From positions 50,070,650 to 50,134,649 of the forward strand of contig JAPTHN010000010.1 in NCBI GenBank assembly GCA_026936325.1: a stretch of DNA of 64,000 nucleotides, in the 5' to 3' direction. Shown in pieces: positions 32,040 to 45,110 of the stretch. Within the stretch, counting starts at the first letter, position 1; the number at the start of each line of letters is the position of its first letter. The notes under the pieces are model-generated. The model was not told the DNA's origin and searched no databases. It was given only the letters and a program-made list of their open reading frames with translations. The position numbers and the translations under genes were made by a program. The DNA comes from Platynereis dumerilii (Eukaryota; Annelida; Polychaeta; Phyllodocida; Nereididae).

Positions 32040-34110
32040 TTATTATTGCAATTATTATTAATATAACTATATTATTGGTAATACTTATAAAGCACCAATT
32101 CCAGTCAGAATTGCTGCTCAAAGGCGCTGTACAAAAAAATAAATTCATAAATGGAAAAGTCATCATAGTCCTCAGCAAATACATGCAGTGTCAAAAATAT
32201 ACAAATGTAGGCTACAAACTATAAGCCTGTTTAAAAAGGAATGTCTTCAGGTGCTTTTTGAAGATGTGTCCACAGGTCTTGTGGGAGAGAGTTCCATACT
32301 CCGGGTGCTGCGCATTCATAAGATCGGGCACCAGAGTATTTCAGCCAGTAGTGAGGCTCCTTCAGAAGGTTCTGTGTGCTTGAGTGAAGAGCTCTGTACG
32401 GAACATATAAATCGAGATATATGGAGCTAACCCATGCAGGGCCTTGAAAGTTAGAAGCAGGATTTTATAGATAATCCTTTCTTTGACAGGTAGCCAATGG
32501 AGTTTTTGTAGAGCTACTGAGATATGATCATGCAATGACATACATCTTAGCCCCAGTAATCAATCTAGTAGCATGATTCTGAACTTTTTGAAGCTTTTAA
32601 ATAAGGTGGTTCGGTAATCCATACAGCGACACATTACAGTAATCCAGTCGAGAAAGGATAAGGGCATGAACAACGGACTTGGTACCATGTTCATTTAAAT
32701 AGTTTCTAATCCGGGCTATCTTGGAGAGTTGATGGTAGGCATTCCTCACCACTAAGGATATATGCTGCTGAAGTTGATCAAGAATTTACTTCGTAGCAAT
32801 TCTGACATCAGTAGTTGTTGCTGCATAGTTTTGCATGAAATGTTAACTTTGATATCTTAGTTATGTGCTTGAACAAGATTGTTAGGCTTCAGTGACTTTG
32901 ATGGTCACCAGACACGATTGTTTGAAGCAAGGTGCAAAACGACTTGTCACACACTAGTGAATACACTGTAGCACCAAAAAAGAGTTGTGATTTCAGAGCC
33001 TTGGTCACTCAAACAATGTCAAATTGGACCGAAGGAACCTAAACTGTGAAAATGTTAAAAAAAAAAGTCCTCAATTGTCTACTAAATATGATTGAAAAAC
33101 AAATTTTCTCCATTCACTTGATGAAGTATGCCCCAGCCGGTGGCTCCCAAGCTTGGGTGGAATTGTTCATATCCATTGGAAAAGCCACAGATTTTTGAAA
33201 ACAGTGAATTTTGAACGTCAAATCAAAAGTTGGGCTCAATTGAGTTAACAAAACAATGCCTGGTTTATTGCACAGTTACAGAAGAAATGATAACCTGTTT
33301 TCAATTAAGGTCGCCGTTGCTTGTTAGTGTTACAGACAATTTTGCACCTTGTGACAAACAATCATCGTTTTGAAGGGTAAAAAATTAGTGAAGCATGAAG
33401 TTTTGTCGGCCAAAACATTGCCAAGACATCACACCAAAGTACTGCACTAAGATTATTTTGCTCAGATTTTTTTGTGTTGATATATAATATGAAAAAGTTT
33501 GATCCACTTCGAAAGTTGACTACTATAGGGCAGAGCTCTTCTGGAGATTACTTGGGGAAGTGATCTTGTGTAGGTTGTAAAAAGAATTGGCCCCAGAACT
33601 GATCCCTGTGGGACACCAAACCAAAGATCTCGATTTTCCGAGATTGCACCATCAACATAGACTGCTTGAGTGCGATTTGACAGGTATGATTTAAACCACT
33701 CAAGAGCAGTTCCAGTGACACCCATTTGATGTTTCAGCATTTGGAGAAGGAGCTGTTGATCAATTGTATCAAATGCAGCACTAAGGTCAAGCAGAACTAA
33801 AATGGCAGCGCCATCTTTCTCTACAGCTTGGAGGATGTAATTTTGGACTCTTGTCATGACGGTTTCAGTGCTTTTGTGTGGCTTGTAAGCAGACTGGAAG
33901 TTATTTGACAGACTGTTTCTTTCACAGTGCTTGATATATTGGTCTGCAAAGGTAGATTTGAGACCTGCCTGTAATTTTTTAAAACCTCAGGGTCTGATGA
34001 AGGTTTCTTGATAATTGGGGTCATGATTGCCTGTTTTAGAATTAGTTGTGGGACAATGCCCAGAATCTGTACTTTAGGAACTGCTTGATGCAGTTTTTAA
34101 TTTTTGGTGC
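32040..34110 (-). mobile_element. Decayed L2-like LINE, broken into parts
   Basis: The minus-strand frame 33857-33462 encodes RT parts (LVLLDLSAAFDTIDQQLLL, WFKSYLSNRTQAVYVDG, GVPQGSVLGPILF). The 3' end around 32050-32130 has the GCGCCTTTGAGCAG...GGTGCTTTATAAGTATT pattern of L2-type tails. Sequence at 32230-32780 matches the RT C-terminal region but in broken frames. The stretch 32800-33500 looks foreign to the LINE and replaces the catalytic YADD block. The copy is inactive. Confidence 0.7.
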
Positions 34111-34142
34111 CAAATCCATAAGACCCATCTATATAAAATGGC

Positions 34143-34322
34143 CAATAGGCATACAGCGCGTTAAATTTTTTGGTATGTTTATTTGACAATCTACCCGAAT
34201 CATTAGCCTTTTTTTAATTTGATAATATGCCCAAATCTTTTGCCTCTTTGCCCGAATTTTAGCCTTATCCCATACTTTTGACTGACCCCCCCCCCCTGCC
34301 TCCCCCCTCCGGCACGCCAATG
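34143..34322. mobile_element. hAT-type MITE (CATAGGCGTA family, short copy)
   Basis: The ends CAATAGGCATAC and CGGCACGCCAATG are flanked by a perfect 8 bp duplication AAAATGGC (34135-34142, 34323-34330). The body matches other family members (CTACCCGAATC, CTTTGCCCGAATTTTAGCC-like). Confidence 0.85.
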
Positions 34323-34744
34323 AAAATGGCCACTATCCGACAAATGATTAACCTTTTTGACTGTTTGAGTCACTTTCCGCTTTGAGCTTTTGTTACGGGC
34401 AATGCATGGTCTATGGGGTTATGTAGTCCTAGAATTCTTATCAGTGGTTATTTTTGGGGATTTCAGCCAAGGTTTAACATTAAAATTCCAATATTATAGA
34501 AAGGTTTTACTGTGTTAGTGAAAAATGTTGTGCTTCATTTATTTTTATTTTGGGTGTATGTATATAGCAAACACCAGATCTCCACTGACATTTTATCTGC
34601 TAAAGAAAATCAAATATTTAACAGTTCTGTTTCGGTAGAGCAGCACTTATCGATTCTGATTCACAACTTATGCTACATTCTCATGGCAGCTCCCGGAGAA
34701 CTATTTAAATCGGCGTCGAAGTATTTCCTGGTAATTTGGATGAA

Positions 34745-35200
34745 TTTGGGTGATCCGCCGTCGACTTTTCACATCCCCCCAGGGGAAGTTTTTGTTCCCC
34801 TCAGGGGTTCCTAGAAATGGAAAAACTGCGCCGTGGATGTCAAAAAAGATTCAACAGGTACAAACTTTTTTTTCATGACGGCGGAACAGAGCCCAAAATT
34901 TTCTTGATTTTTGGATGTCCGGCGTGGATTTTTTCAGTGAGAACGTCTCAAAAACATCTCCGGCGGGATATTAGGACATCCCCTGCCCCTGAGGGGACCT
35001 CTCCTGTCCCCGCGGAGACCTTTCCTGCCCCTGGGGGGACATTTGAAGCCTCGCCGGCAGTTTTTGACATCCCGCCGCGGTGAAATAGGTTCCCTGAGGG
35101 GCAGTTATAGGTTCCCTGAGGGGTACTTTTTATATCTCGGGGCGATATAAAAGTATCCCTCAGGAGGAGGAAATTCCTTTCCCCGGCGAACTTTTGGGGA
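34745..35200. repeat. Cluster of a self-complementary word (CCCCTGAGGGG type)
   Basis: Variants of CCCCTGAGGGG, CCCCAGGGG and CCGGCGGGATA recur at irregular spacing in this GC-rich island. The open frame across part of it (TSPAPEGTSPVPAETFPAP) reflects the repeated word and is not taken as a gene. Confidence 0.6.
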
Positions 35201-35922
35201 CGGCTTATAACTTTTCTTCCCTGCAGTGAACAAAAAGAACCCCGCCGTGATATGCTTTTAATTAATTATGTAATGGTTTTATAAACATTGTATGTCGCCG
35301 GGATGGTCATTTTTTTCCTAGAATTCAACTCAAGCTACCCCTCAATGGTAAAAAAGTTCTCCGTAACGTGCCGTGAGACTGGGGCATAAGCCTGTCTAAC
35401 CTGAGGGAAAAAAGGAGCTTATGTATATCTGAAAATTGACTCTTCCTTCAGATGACCATGTAATTTTCAGTGTCTGTAGAACAATAGAAGCGGTTCTAAC
35501 CATATTTACAGATGATTTCATATTTGTAGACATTTGTTGAAGAAAATACATCATTTTTCCTGCAATTTTCATTGGTTGAGAGAAGGTATGACACCACTTT
35601 CTCCTGAAAAGTGACATAGCGTTTTACATGGTTGACCATGGCATTCTAATCCATTGATCTGCTCAATGGAACTGACTGTAGCTGTTTCAAGTGAGAGTTT
35701 CTGTTAGTGTTTCACACATTTTTTGGAACACACATTCTCAAAGCCTAATACTATGACTATTTTTTACAGAAAACAACAAACATGCATATGTAACATTTTC
35801 TCAGATCAGGGCTCTGCCCAGACAGCATTAATGGGCTACAAATTGCTGGGACCCTGGTTTGGTCCCTATTATGATTTTCTAATGAATGTTGGCACCATCA
35901 CTGGATCATCCCCGTATTCTAA

Positions 35923-36253
35923 GGGATAATTCAGAATTTATGACTGGGGGGGGGGGGGGGTTGGGGAGTTTTGATGGAACTTTCTGTGAAAAGTGATACC
36001 CCACTTTGGTTTCACAAATATTTATAGTACCACAATTTTCTTTTGTTAAAATTTCATTCGACAATTAATCATGTTGTGAAAAAATAAGTACCCCCCTTGA
36101 AACATGTGGGAAAAATTGGTACCCTGTTGGGAAATATTCCCATTACCCCAAGTCATAAGAAGCATGTGCAAAAGGTGGTTCCCACTGAAGTAAAACTATA
36201 GAAACTACCACCCCCCCCTCGACCCACTCGTAAAATTTAATTCTGAATAGTCC
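35923..36253. mobile_element. Harbinger-like MITE, second copy
   Basis: GGGATAATTCAGAATTTATGAC on the left and its partner TTTAATTCTGAATAGTCC on the right match the ends of 10597-11126. TAA precedes the left end and TTTA follows the right. It is more diverged than the first copy. Confidence 0.65.
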
Positions 36254-36662
36254 TTTACTTTTATCACATACAATGCTTTTGGTCAAGGTATGATAATTTA
36301 GCTTTCAGAGATTTGAAGCCATTCAGAGTTGGCTTGAGACTGATTTAATATCAACTGAAGCAATCAACTGTAACACAGGAGTTTGAAATACAACAGTTCA
36401 TGAGGATTGCGGTTTGACATGTGTGAACAACTGCCACAATACCAAGCTGGCCTTCGCAGTGGCTTATTGGTTGAAATTATGACATCATTTCTCCAGCCAA
36501 CATCACTTGCTTGAAGCAAACTGAAAAAAAGTGACACGCTATGTACAGCTTGGCCAATCACCAGGCAGGATTTTCTGATGTCAGACAAACAAAATTTGCT
36601 GAATATTTTGATATTTGATTTATGTCTACAAATATGAAATCATCTGCAATAGCTGCGTCAAC

Positions 36663-38302
36663 CAATCTCTAAATTGCCAATCTCCAAATAGTCAAAAGAC
36701 TAAAAAAGGCTTGATTTAGATATTGGCAAAGAAAAATCCATGCCCATCTCTGCAATTATCGCTCATTTAATGTCTTTTCGGGCCACTTAGAACATTTACA
36801 AATAGTAAGTTGATTGTGCCCAATCCTGCAATTATCGCCCGTCAAGTCTTTTCTGATATGCGGGACCCGGTTGCGGGACGCGGGACGCGGGATTTGCCGA
36901 TTTTTCAATAGAAATAAGTGAGTTAGACCAATAGATGCGTCTTGAAGAGACTCGTTCATTCAGCTATATTACAAGTTCATAGCTTGGAAACTGTCCAAAT
37001 ATTCGTTAAGAGTAAAATTGAAAATTAATAATCTGTGCAATTTTGATTAAATCCCCTTAACTGCTTTATATAATAGAAGTAATAAGACTCCGAGCTAGGT
37101 GCTCATCTGTGGCACATGTGGGTGATGAGCAATCAGACTCAAACAAGAAAGAAAACAGAACAGTTTTTAAAATTTTTAATTTTAATTTATTTTCCATAGG
37201 CCTGTAGGTGGGAGGTTTAGCTCAATTGGTAGCACACTGGTTATTCAATTGGCCTGTCAAATGTTCATACCACTTGTTGAACAACACCTTCGTAGCTACA
37301 TTAAAAATTTGCAATATATTTGATCTCCATTTTAACAGAATAACATTTCATTTGTCTGAGCTGATAAAATTAAATTTTAATTACCTAATTCAGCTCACAT
37401 GGGTTTAAAGACCCAACCACGACTATAAAAGGAGACAGAGCCAACAAGACGGCAGTCTGAATCTGACCCCCAAGAGTGAACATCTCTCCAATTCTCTCAC
37501 TTTTTCCATTTTCTCAATTCATAAAGCAACTTGCAAGTATGAATTTATATATGTGCAGATAGATAATTAAATACTGAAAACGAAAAGGTATCCTTTAACG
37601 CAAAAGCCCTGATATGAATTAAGATATTTGCAAATTACGAAAATGCCACTAATTGATCTGAAGCTAAATGACAAATCACTGTTCACTCGTTTGCATGAAA
37701 TTTGGAAATGGCGGTGGCCAGTGGTGCATTTATGAGCGGTCAATTACATGTAATCTTAGCCAAGAGTGATTAATAAATTTGATTATATGAATAATTTATT
37801 AAAGTTAAAAAGGTGAGAAATTCTAGAAAATTTTCTAGTCAAGTTATGGTGATGAAACAGATCTCTAAAAATAGCTATATTCAAGCCGAATTTAATGGTA
37901 AAAAAAATAAGTTTGTATCTCTAGTAGAAGTCACACAAATCGCAAAAAACCCATCCCGCATTTTCGGGATTTCCGCTGCTGTGCCCCGCATTTTAATATC
38001 GAAAGTGGGCGATAATTACAGGAATGGGCACGTTCTAGGGGTCCGAAAAGATATTTAGAGATGGGCAAATTTTGCCAATAGGAACAATAGTGTGCCAATA
38101 GTTAGAATAGCTTATTGCTCCTTTGGGAAAAGGATGCCAATAGTTACAATAGTTTGCCAATAGTTAGAATAGCAAATTGCTCCTTTGGGCAAAGTTGTAA
38201 GATTTTGCCAAAAGGAGAAATAGTTGGCCAATAGTTGAAATAGTTTGCCAATAGGAGAAATAGCCATGCCCGATTGTAAAATTGGGCATGATTTAGAGAT
38301 TG
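36663..38302. repeat. Imperfect long inverted-repeat element with CAATCTCTAAAT ends
   Basis: CAATCTCTAAAT at 36663 and ATTTAGAGATTG at 38291-38302 bracket the region. Inside, CCTGCAATTATCGCCCG (about 36826) pairs with GGGCGATAATTACAGG (about 38007), and GCGGGACGCGGGATTT-type words pair with the CCCGCATTTTCGGGATTT side. I could not find a target duplication. It contains a tRNA-like stretch (TTTAGCTCAATTGGTAGCAC, about 37216) without a B box and a small tandem cluster near 38070-38270. Confidence 0.45.
38068..38270. repeat. Short degenerate tandem cluster (TTTGCCAATAGTTAGAATAG)
   Basis: Copies of TTGCCAATAG followed by A-rich AATAG recur about eight times with units of roughly 18-25 bases, interrupted by ATTGCTCCTTTGGG. 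It lies at the right end of the inverted-repeat element. Confidence 0.6.
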
Positions 38303-38309
38303 TCTGCAG

Positions 38310-39340
38310 CAATAACCTTGTTTCATGCATGATTTTGTCCGGTTGAAAAGGTCGCTTGTAAGCAAATTATCTGGCAGTCAGGCTGTGATCATCAATACAG
38401 TAAAACAGCTCCTGTGATTTGGGATCAAACGCGGTCAAAGAATCGCAGAACTTTACCAAACAATAACCACAGGAAAGTGAAAATTAAGAGAAACTAATTC
38501 ACTTTCTATAATTGCACCACGTGCCCAAGATGTTCAGTTTCTCTATATTGCAACAAGACTCATAACAAATAGGCAATAAATACACACAGAATGTAAAAAC
38601 AAACACAGTTTTGCTTCGTAAGTGAAAATATAAATGTACACTGTATCAGATGAAGTGATTGCGATAGTTTGCAACTGCAGGATTTTTATCAAGGAAGGAA
38701 TGGCCCCTGTCAACAAAGTTTGATACGATACGTGTCTTTGATGAATTTTTTTTGGTTTTCAGTTCAAATCGGGCAAATCCTGCCCTGCAAAACCCATATT
38801 TCACTCTGCAAAATTCATATTTTGCTGCTGGATGCAACCCTGGGCAAGGTCTGTTCAGGTTTTGGACACGACTTTTCGAATTTTCTTTTTTCACCTTTTT
38901 ACTAGAAAATTAAGCATGTGGAGGATAGAAGCGAAACTGCATTCCATTGATTTTGGTTATGAAACCTGCAGAAAAAACAGAGACAATTGATATAACATGA
39001 ACTGGTGTGAGTCCCTATTGTAATTTGTAAAGACGTAAAAAAAAGTACAGTGTATGTTTTCTATTTTTTAGTCTCATTCAAACTCCTTGCCTGGGCCAAC
39101 ACGTGCATTATACAATTCTACGAACCAAAAATAGCAATTTTGCTCCTCCAGCATATTGGGATCTTGTCACCCAGCCTAAATATTTTTGAAAAAAACAAAA
39201 AAACAAACCAGGACAGACCATCTTGTGGCAGGTCAAGATATTCTCCCCTCACCCCTCTCCCCCATCCGATCCTTCCGACCCATCTGATCCATTATACAAA
39301 ATGTTGCTCCCATACAGGATAACTATGGAGACTGCGCTCA
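38310..39340. other. No gene recognised
   Basis: Only short frames without domains. No repeat structure was noticed. Confidence 0.5.
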
Positions 39341-40060
39341 GTAGAGCTTTTTTTCCTAGCGATTTTGAGCTGTAATCACCAAAGATTACGATTATGGACA
39401 CTTAGAGGATTACTGGCTACTTAGAAAAGCAGTGGTATACAAGCAAACATTGACACAGTTTAATATCTATTATTTAATCTGATAGCTGTGATGATTTACA
39501 ATGCAACGAAGCCCAATATCGGCCCCCCTAACCTGACATTTGTTTATTACAGTTTTCTAAGATAATGAGAAATTTTAAAACGTTACTCTGTCTTATACAA
39601 TGGTTTATTATAATTTTTACAATTGTATATATGCCTGTACGACAATTAAACCAAACAACTTCAATGGTTGTAAGTTAGTGTGGATATGACAGCACTGTCA
39701 ATCATTCATACTCACCTCACATATGGGGTATTCGTTTGCTGAGCATAGACACTGTTACAAGGGACCAGCTAAAGACAGTGCTTTGGGAGTTGTCTCTTAG
39801 AACAGCTCCCTACCGAATTGACATTTTGTTTTCACACAAGTAGGTAGGGAAGAGACATTTCATATTATGTTCCATGGGAGGGGAATGCTCCCCCCCCCCA
39901 TCCCCCACCTAAGTCACTGGCTTCCCTGACAGGTCAAGGTCGATAGTGGGTGTGACCCATGATCCTATGAAGATCTGAACCAGAGTAGGATTCAAGAGAG
40001 CTGCGCTATCTATCTATCTGTCCACCTACCTACCTACCTACCTACCAAGTTACAAACCTG

Positions 40061-40145
<85 letters not shown>

Positions 40146-41925
40146 ACATGTATGTATGTATGTATGTATGTATGTATGTATGTATGTATGTATATATTTA
40201 TGTATGTATGTATGTATGTATGTATGTATGTATGTATGTATGTATGTATGTATGTATGTATGTATGTATGTATGTATGTATGTATGTATGTATGTATGTA
40301 TACATGTATGTATGTATGTATGTATGTATGTATCTATCTATCTATCTACATTGTATCTATCTATCTACATTGTATCTATCTATCTACCTACCTATCGATC
40401 TACCTACCTATCTATCTACCTATCTATCTGTCTATCTATATATCTATCTATCTCTCTATCCATCCATCTTTCTATCTATTTGTTCTATTTTATCTGTCCA
40501 TCTATTTTGTCGAAATATATCTTTGACAGAGTTAATAAAGTTGGCTCTGTAGACGGAGTGTAACTATCTCAATATGTTGAAGATACATGTGTTAGATTCA
40601 TTCTAATTGTGATCAATACTTAGGGCTAGTTTGGAAGTTTAGTGGCATGATGTTTATGTCGCTTGTATTCATAATCACTCCATAGTCGCCTCAAACTCAA
40701 AGACACTCAACAGATTGATACTTCAGCAGTTATGTGTAATCATTGGCGACTAACAGTATGTTTTTGCCAGTCCCATGCACTTGAATGGATTTCACTGAGC
40801 ACTGTTAAACTGCAAGTGAAGTGACTGACCTGGTAGTCGCCACTGAGAGCTTTTTTTCCTCGGTGATTATAAACTGTAATCTCCAGAATTACTTTAGTTG
40901 CCAAAAATAGTTTATGGCAGTTTTAAAGCTGTTATTTCTGTTTCACACAGTTATACGTGGATTAATTTTGCATTGAGAAAGCCTGGTTCCAATGCAACAC
41001 AATTTATAACAATGAAAAACAAAGAGGAGATTGAGACTGAGATTAAGCAATTGACTGTTGGTCGACTATGGTGTGGTTGTACAAGTGATTATACAAGTTT
41101 CAGTCACCTGGGAGTCTTAGAGGCGACTGTGGAGTGATTATGAATGTAAGAAATTGATAATCAGTGCAATAGTAGACGTAGACTTGGAGATTGCACAATA
41201 AACCTGTAACAGAGCAGTAAGACCTCTGTCTCAACACCTCGGTGGGTGATTATGAATTTTTTGTGCATTTTATACCTCAGTAATTGTGCTAATTTAATCA
41301 AATCCCTTGGTCGACACTGAGACTGAGACTACAGCTTTGGGTGTCATGCCAAACATTAAATATTGTGAATTAATGGATTTTAACTGATCAAATTCAATGG
41401 CAAAAACTATGAGCTTCCACAGGAACTGAGACAGAGATTATACTTGCAAGTGATTCAATTATGAACAGAAAGAGTGGCATAAGTCAGTAACTATTTGTCA
41501 AATATAGCAATAAATAATAAACCCTATAAAAAGGCATTAATAATGTTACGAATAGATGAGGAAATAAGCTCAGAATAAAATCGGATATATGTGCAAATAT
41601 TTATTGGGGTAACATGAAATAAATGACAGTTATGAAATACAATGAACTGTGGGATGTGTTCCCAAAATGAACACAACTTCTGTGCAATTTCATAATTGCT
41701 CACATATGCGTTGAGATTAAAATCCCAACCCCCCCCCCCCCCACTCCGCTTGTGTTTCTCATTGTTTTCTTTGGAACGAGGTTTTTTCAATGCAAAATTC
41801 GTCCACGTGTAACTGTGTGAAACATAACTACCTGCTAGCTAACTGTCATCAACTGCTTTTGGCGACTAAAGTCATTTTGCAGATTATGGAGATTTACAAC
41901 TGTTAATGCCTTAGGAAAAAAAGCT
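39340..41925. repeat. Scattered inverted copies of an AGAGCTTTTTTTCCT / TGTAATC word block
   Basis: The block AGAGCTTTTTTTCCT followed by a TGTAATC..CCA segment occurs at about 39346 and 40848 on plus and at about 41920 on minus. ATTCATAATCACTCCATAG at 40667 pairs with GGAGTGATTATGAAT at about 41131. These look like the arms of one or more foldback elements, with the microsatellite in between. Boundaries are not resolved. Confidence 0.45.
40003..40500. repeat. Long (TCTA)n / (TGTA)n microsatellite
   Basis: About 140 bp of TCTA is followed by about 180 bp of TGTA/TATG and then a mixed TCTA tract with interruptions. Open frames in all three phases (MYVCMYVC, YLSIYLS) are caused by the 4 bp period. 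Confidence 0.97.
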
Positions 41926-42229
41926 CTAATAGCAGCCATTGTACCTATTGTAAGTAGCATGTTGATTGATTGATTGACTGATTGTGTTATTTTATTTATT
42001 AAGGTTGTCATATAAAGTGAAATTGAAATTAAAGAAAAAGACCAAATCTTATGTTTACTAACACGTCCATGTGAGTTCAATGATTCTTGATACACAGTGA
42101 AAAGTATGCATGACAAGAAGGTAAATGGGCCTTTTCCTGTTATAGCATGGACGAAAACCATCTAAGCATCCCGAAATATGTATGTCCCAACAGACGACCA
42201 ATCTGACTATCTCTGGGAGCAAGAAATGA

Positions 42230-45110
42230 TTTTTATTTTTATTTATAAATATATTTTAAAAGGGTTAATCACTCAGCAAAATAAGCATGCTGTTTTTCGG
42301 TAATGCCCTTTAGAATAAATAACAATATATAATAATAAAACAAAATGGTTGATGAACCTAAAAATCAATAACAAATTATCAGTAAAAACTGATCAATAAA
42401 ACAGTTTAAAATTCATGAAATGTTTACATTCCTCTTCAGGTTTCTTTTGAAACCATCAATATTACTAATTTCTTTAATGTCATTTGGTAGGTTATTCCAG
42501 TTTTTGGCACCTGAGAAACAAAGACTATGCTTTGCAATTTCACTTTTTGGAAAAGGAATGTATACATTCATATGATGACTTCTGGTGTTGACATTCTTAA
42601 TTTCAATATCCATTGTAATCTCATTAGTCAGATAATCCGGCGCTTTGCCATGAATACATTTGAACATTAACAATCTTTCAAAATATAAGAATCTTTCAGA
42701 GACATTCATCCATTTGAGTTGCTTCACCAATTCTATTCCCCTCGTATTAATATAGTCAAAATTATTGAGAATGATTCTCGCTGCTTGGTTCTGGAGTCTT
42801 TGAATTTTACCCAAATTTTCTGAAGTAGTATGTCCCCAGACTGTAATACCATAATCAATAGTAGGTTGAATAATTGAATTATACACAGACATCAGCATTT
42901 TTCTGGTTACCATATTTCGAATCCTTGATAATTGGGCAACTTTAAAAGCAAGATTCCTACTTAATAGAGCTATATGGTCATTCCATGAAAGATTCTCATC
43001 AATTGTGACACCTAAGTATTTAACATTCTTAACTTGTTCAATATCTACGTTATTTATACTAACAGTAAGTTTGTTAACATCATTTCGTGTTTTATGCTTT
43101 GATGCTATTAACATACACTTAGACTTATTCTCATTGAGAGCTAATCTATTACCTTCATACCACTTACAAACTTCGCTGAGAGACATTTGCAACTTATCAG
43201 AAGCTTCATTACAAGTGTTCCCTGTGCTATAAAGAAGAGTATCATCTGCATAGAGATTTACTGCACTAGGGTAAACATGACAATTTATATCATTTACAAA
43301 TAGTGAAAATAATATAGGGCCCAGTACAGAACCCTGCGGAACACCAATAGGAACATACAATTTATTTGAAATTTGACCATTACATTTGACATATTGTGAC
43401 CGATTTTTCAAATAGGATTCAAACCATAATGCTTCAGTGTCAACAATTCCATACTTTTTTAACTTTTCCAATAATATTACATGATCTATCGTATCAAAAC
43501 ATTTTCTGATATCAAGAAAACATACAGCTGTAAATACATTATCACATAAATTTTCAATCCAATCTTCATTACATCGATGTAAACTAGTTTGAGTATTATG
43601 GAATTTTCTATAAGCTGATTGGTCAATACATAATAACTCATTGTCAGATAGATATTGCACTAATTGGTGTTGTATAACTTTCTCTAAAACTTTTGCCAAA
43701 TGGCTAATAACAGAAATAGGTCTGTAGTTACTTTTTGCATATCTGTCATCACCACCTTTATAAACTGGTGTAACATTTGAGATTTTCCAATCATCAATCA
43801 CGATACCTTTTTGTAAAGAAATGTTAAATAGCTTAGAAATGACAGGTGCAATAATTTCGGCACTTAAATATAATAGCTTGCTGTCAAAACCAAGGACATC
43901 ATTGTTACTACTTTCTCCTAAAGACCTAAGTAATTTTTTTACAGTTGTGTCATGAACTTCACAGAATTTGAAGACATTAGTCGTGAAATTTGGACCTTTC
44001 CACGGCAAATCCTTATTGCATTTGCCAAAGTACTCATTTGCAGTATTTTCACCAATTGTACTAAAATATTTATTAAGTTCTTCTGGTGACAATTCATTTG
44101 GAGGAGAAATCATGTTTTTATTTGTGATAATTTTATTTAAAAACTTCCAAACATTCTTGGGATTATTAGCACATTGTTTGCTTTGTTCCATGAAATGTTT
44201 GTTCTTTGCAGTTCTTAAAAGACTTGTTATTTTGTTTCTCAGTTTTCGATATTCCTCCCATTTTGTTAGACATTTGGTTTTCACAGCTTTTTGTTTGACA
44301 TGATTTCTCCTGTACATTAATGTGACAATTTCATGAGTGATCCAAGGTTTTGTTCGATCCTTGAGCCTTCTTGTCACAACAGGAACATGCAGATTACTAA
44401 TTTCAAGAAATTTAATTTTAAATTTTGTCCATAAATCTTGCAAATCGCATTCATTTTTCATCTGCTCATTCATGTTTTGAACAAGAAGGACTATATCGCA
44501 CAAAAACTTTTCAGTATCAAATTTTTTGAAATCTCTGAAAGTGACTGATTTATGTTTCAGAGTTTCCTTTTCTTTCTTTCTTACACTTGTCTGCACACAG
44601 TAATGGTCACTCATTGCAATTTTTAAAACATTCGTACTACCGTGAATAACAGGTTTTGTTGAAAGAATTACATCAATAAGAGAAGCACTAGTCAGGGTTT
44701 CTCTTGTTGGTTCATTTACTAATTGAGTCATACAAAATAAATCTTCCAAATTTCCAATGAAATTTCTTTTCCCCTCCATCCTATTCAAGCAATCAACATT
44801 CAAATCACCAAGTAATATTACGTTCTCATTCATAGCAGTTAATTTCTCTAATTCATCAAGTATTTTATCATCATACAATTGATCTGCATTTGGAGGTCTA
44901 TAAATTGTTCCAATAACAACTTTTTCGGCATCAATATTTACACAAATCCATGTACTTTCAATGTCAACACCAAACCCATTCAATACATTATATTTCATGT
45001 CAGACTTAACATATATACACACACCTCCTCCCTGTCTATTCCTATCTCTGCGAATAACGTCGTAAGTAGCAATTTCAATGAGGCCATAACCCGACCTAAC
45101 CTATTCATGT
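42230..45110 (-). mobile_element. LINE with open endonuclease-reverse transcriptase frame, 5'-truncated
   Basis: The minus-strand frame 45022-42413 is open for 869 codons and reads in from further upstream (GYGLIEIATYDVIRRD), so the 5' end of the endonuclease is cut off at about 45100. Endonuclease landmarks: IGTIYRPPN, ILLGDLNVDC, SDHYCV. RT landmarks: SAYRKFHNTQTSLH, CFLDIRKCFDTIDH, GVPQGSVLGPILFSLF and the catalytic LYADDTLLY. The thumb has LQNQAARIIL and the end FSGAKNWNNLPNDI. An A/T-rich tail lies around 42235. It is CR1/Jockey-like by motif. The uninterrupted frame points to a young insertion, about 180 bp beyond the stop of the second lectin gene. Confidence 0.88.

Noticed and set aside
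34817-35083. Proline-rich frame (TSPAPEGTSPVPAETFPAP)
   Set aside because: It coincides exactly with the CCCCTGAGGGG word cluster, so the repeat explains it.
37208-37280. A second tRNA-like gene (TTTAGCTCAATTGGTAGC)
   Set aside because: There is an A-box-like stretch only; no B box at the right distance.
40148-40563. Three overlapping long open frames (MYVCMYVC..., YLSIYLS...)
   Set aside because: They are produced by the 4 bp microsatellite, which is open in all phases; no other coding sign.
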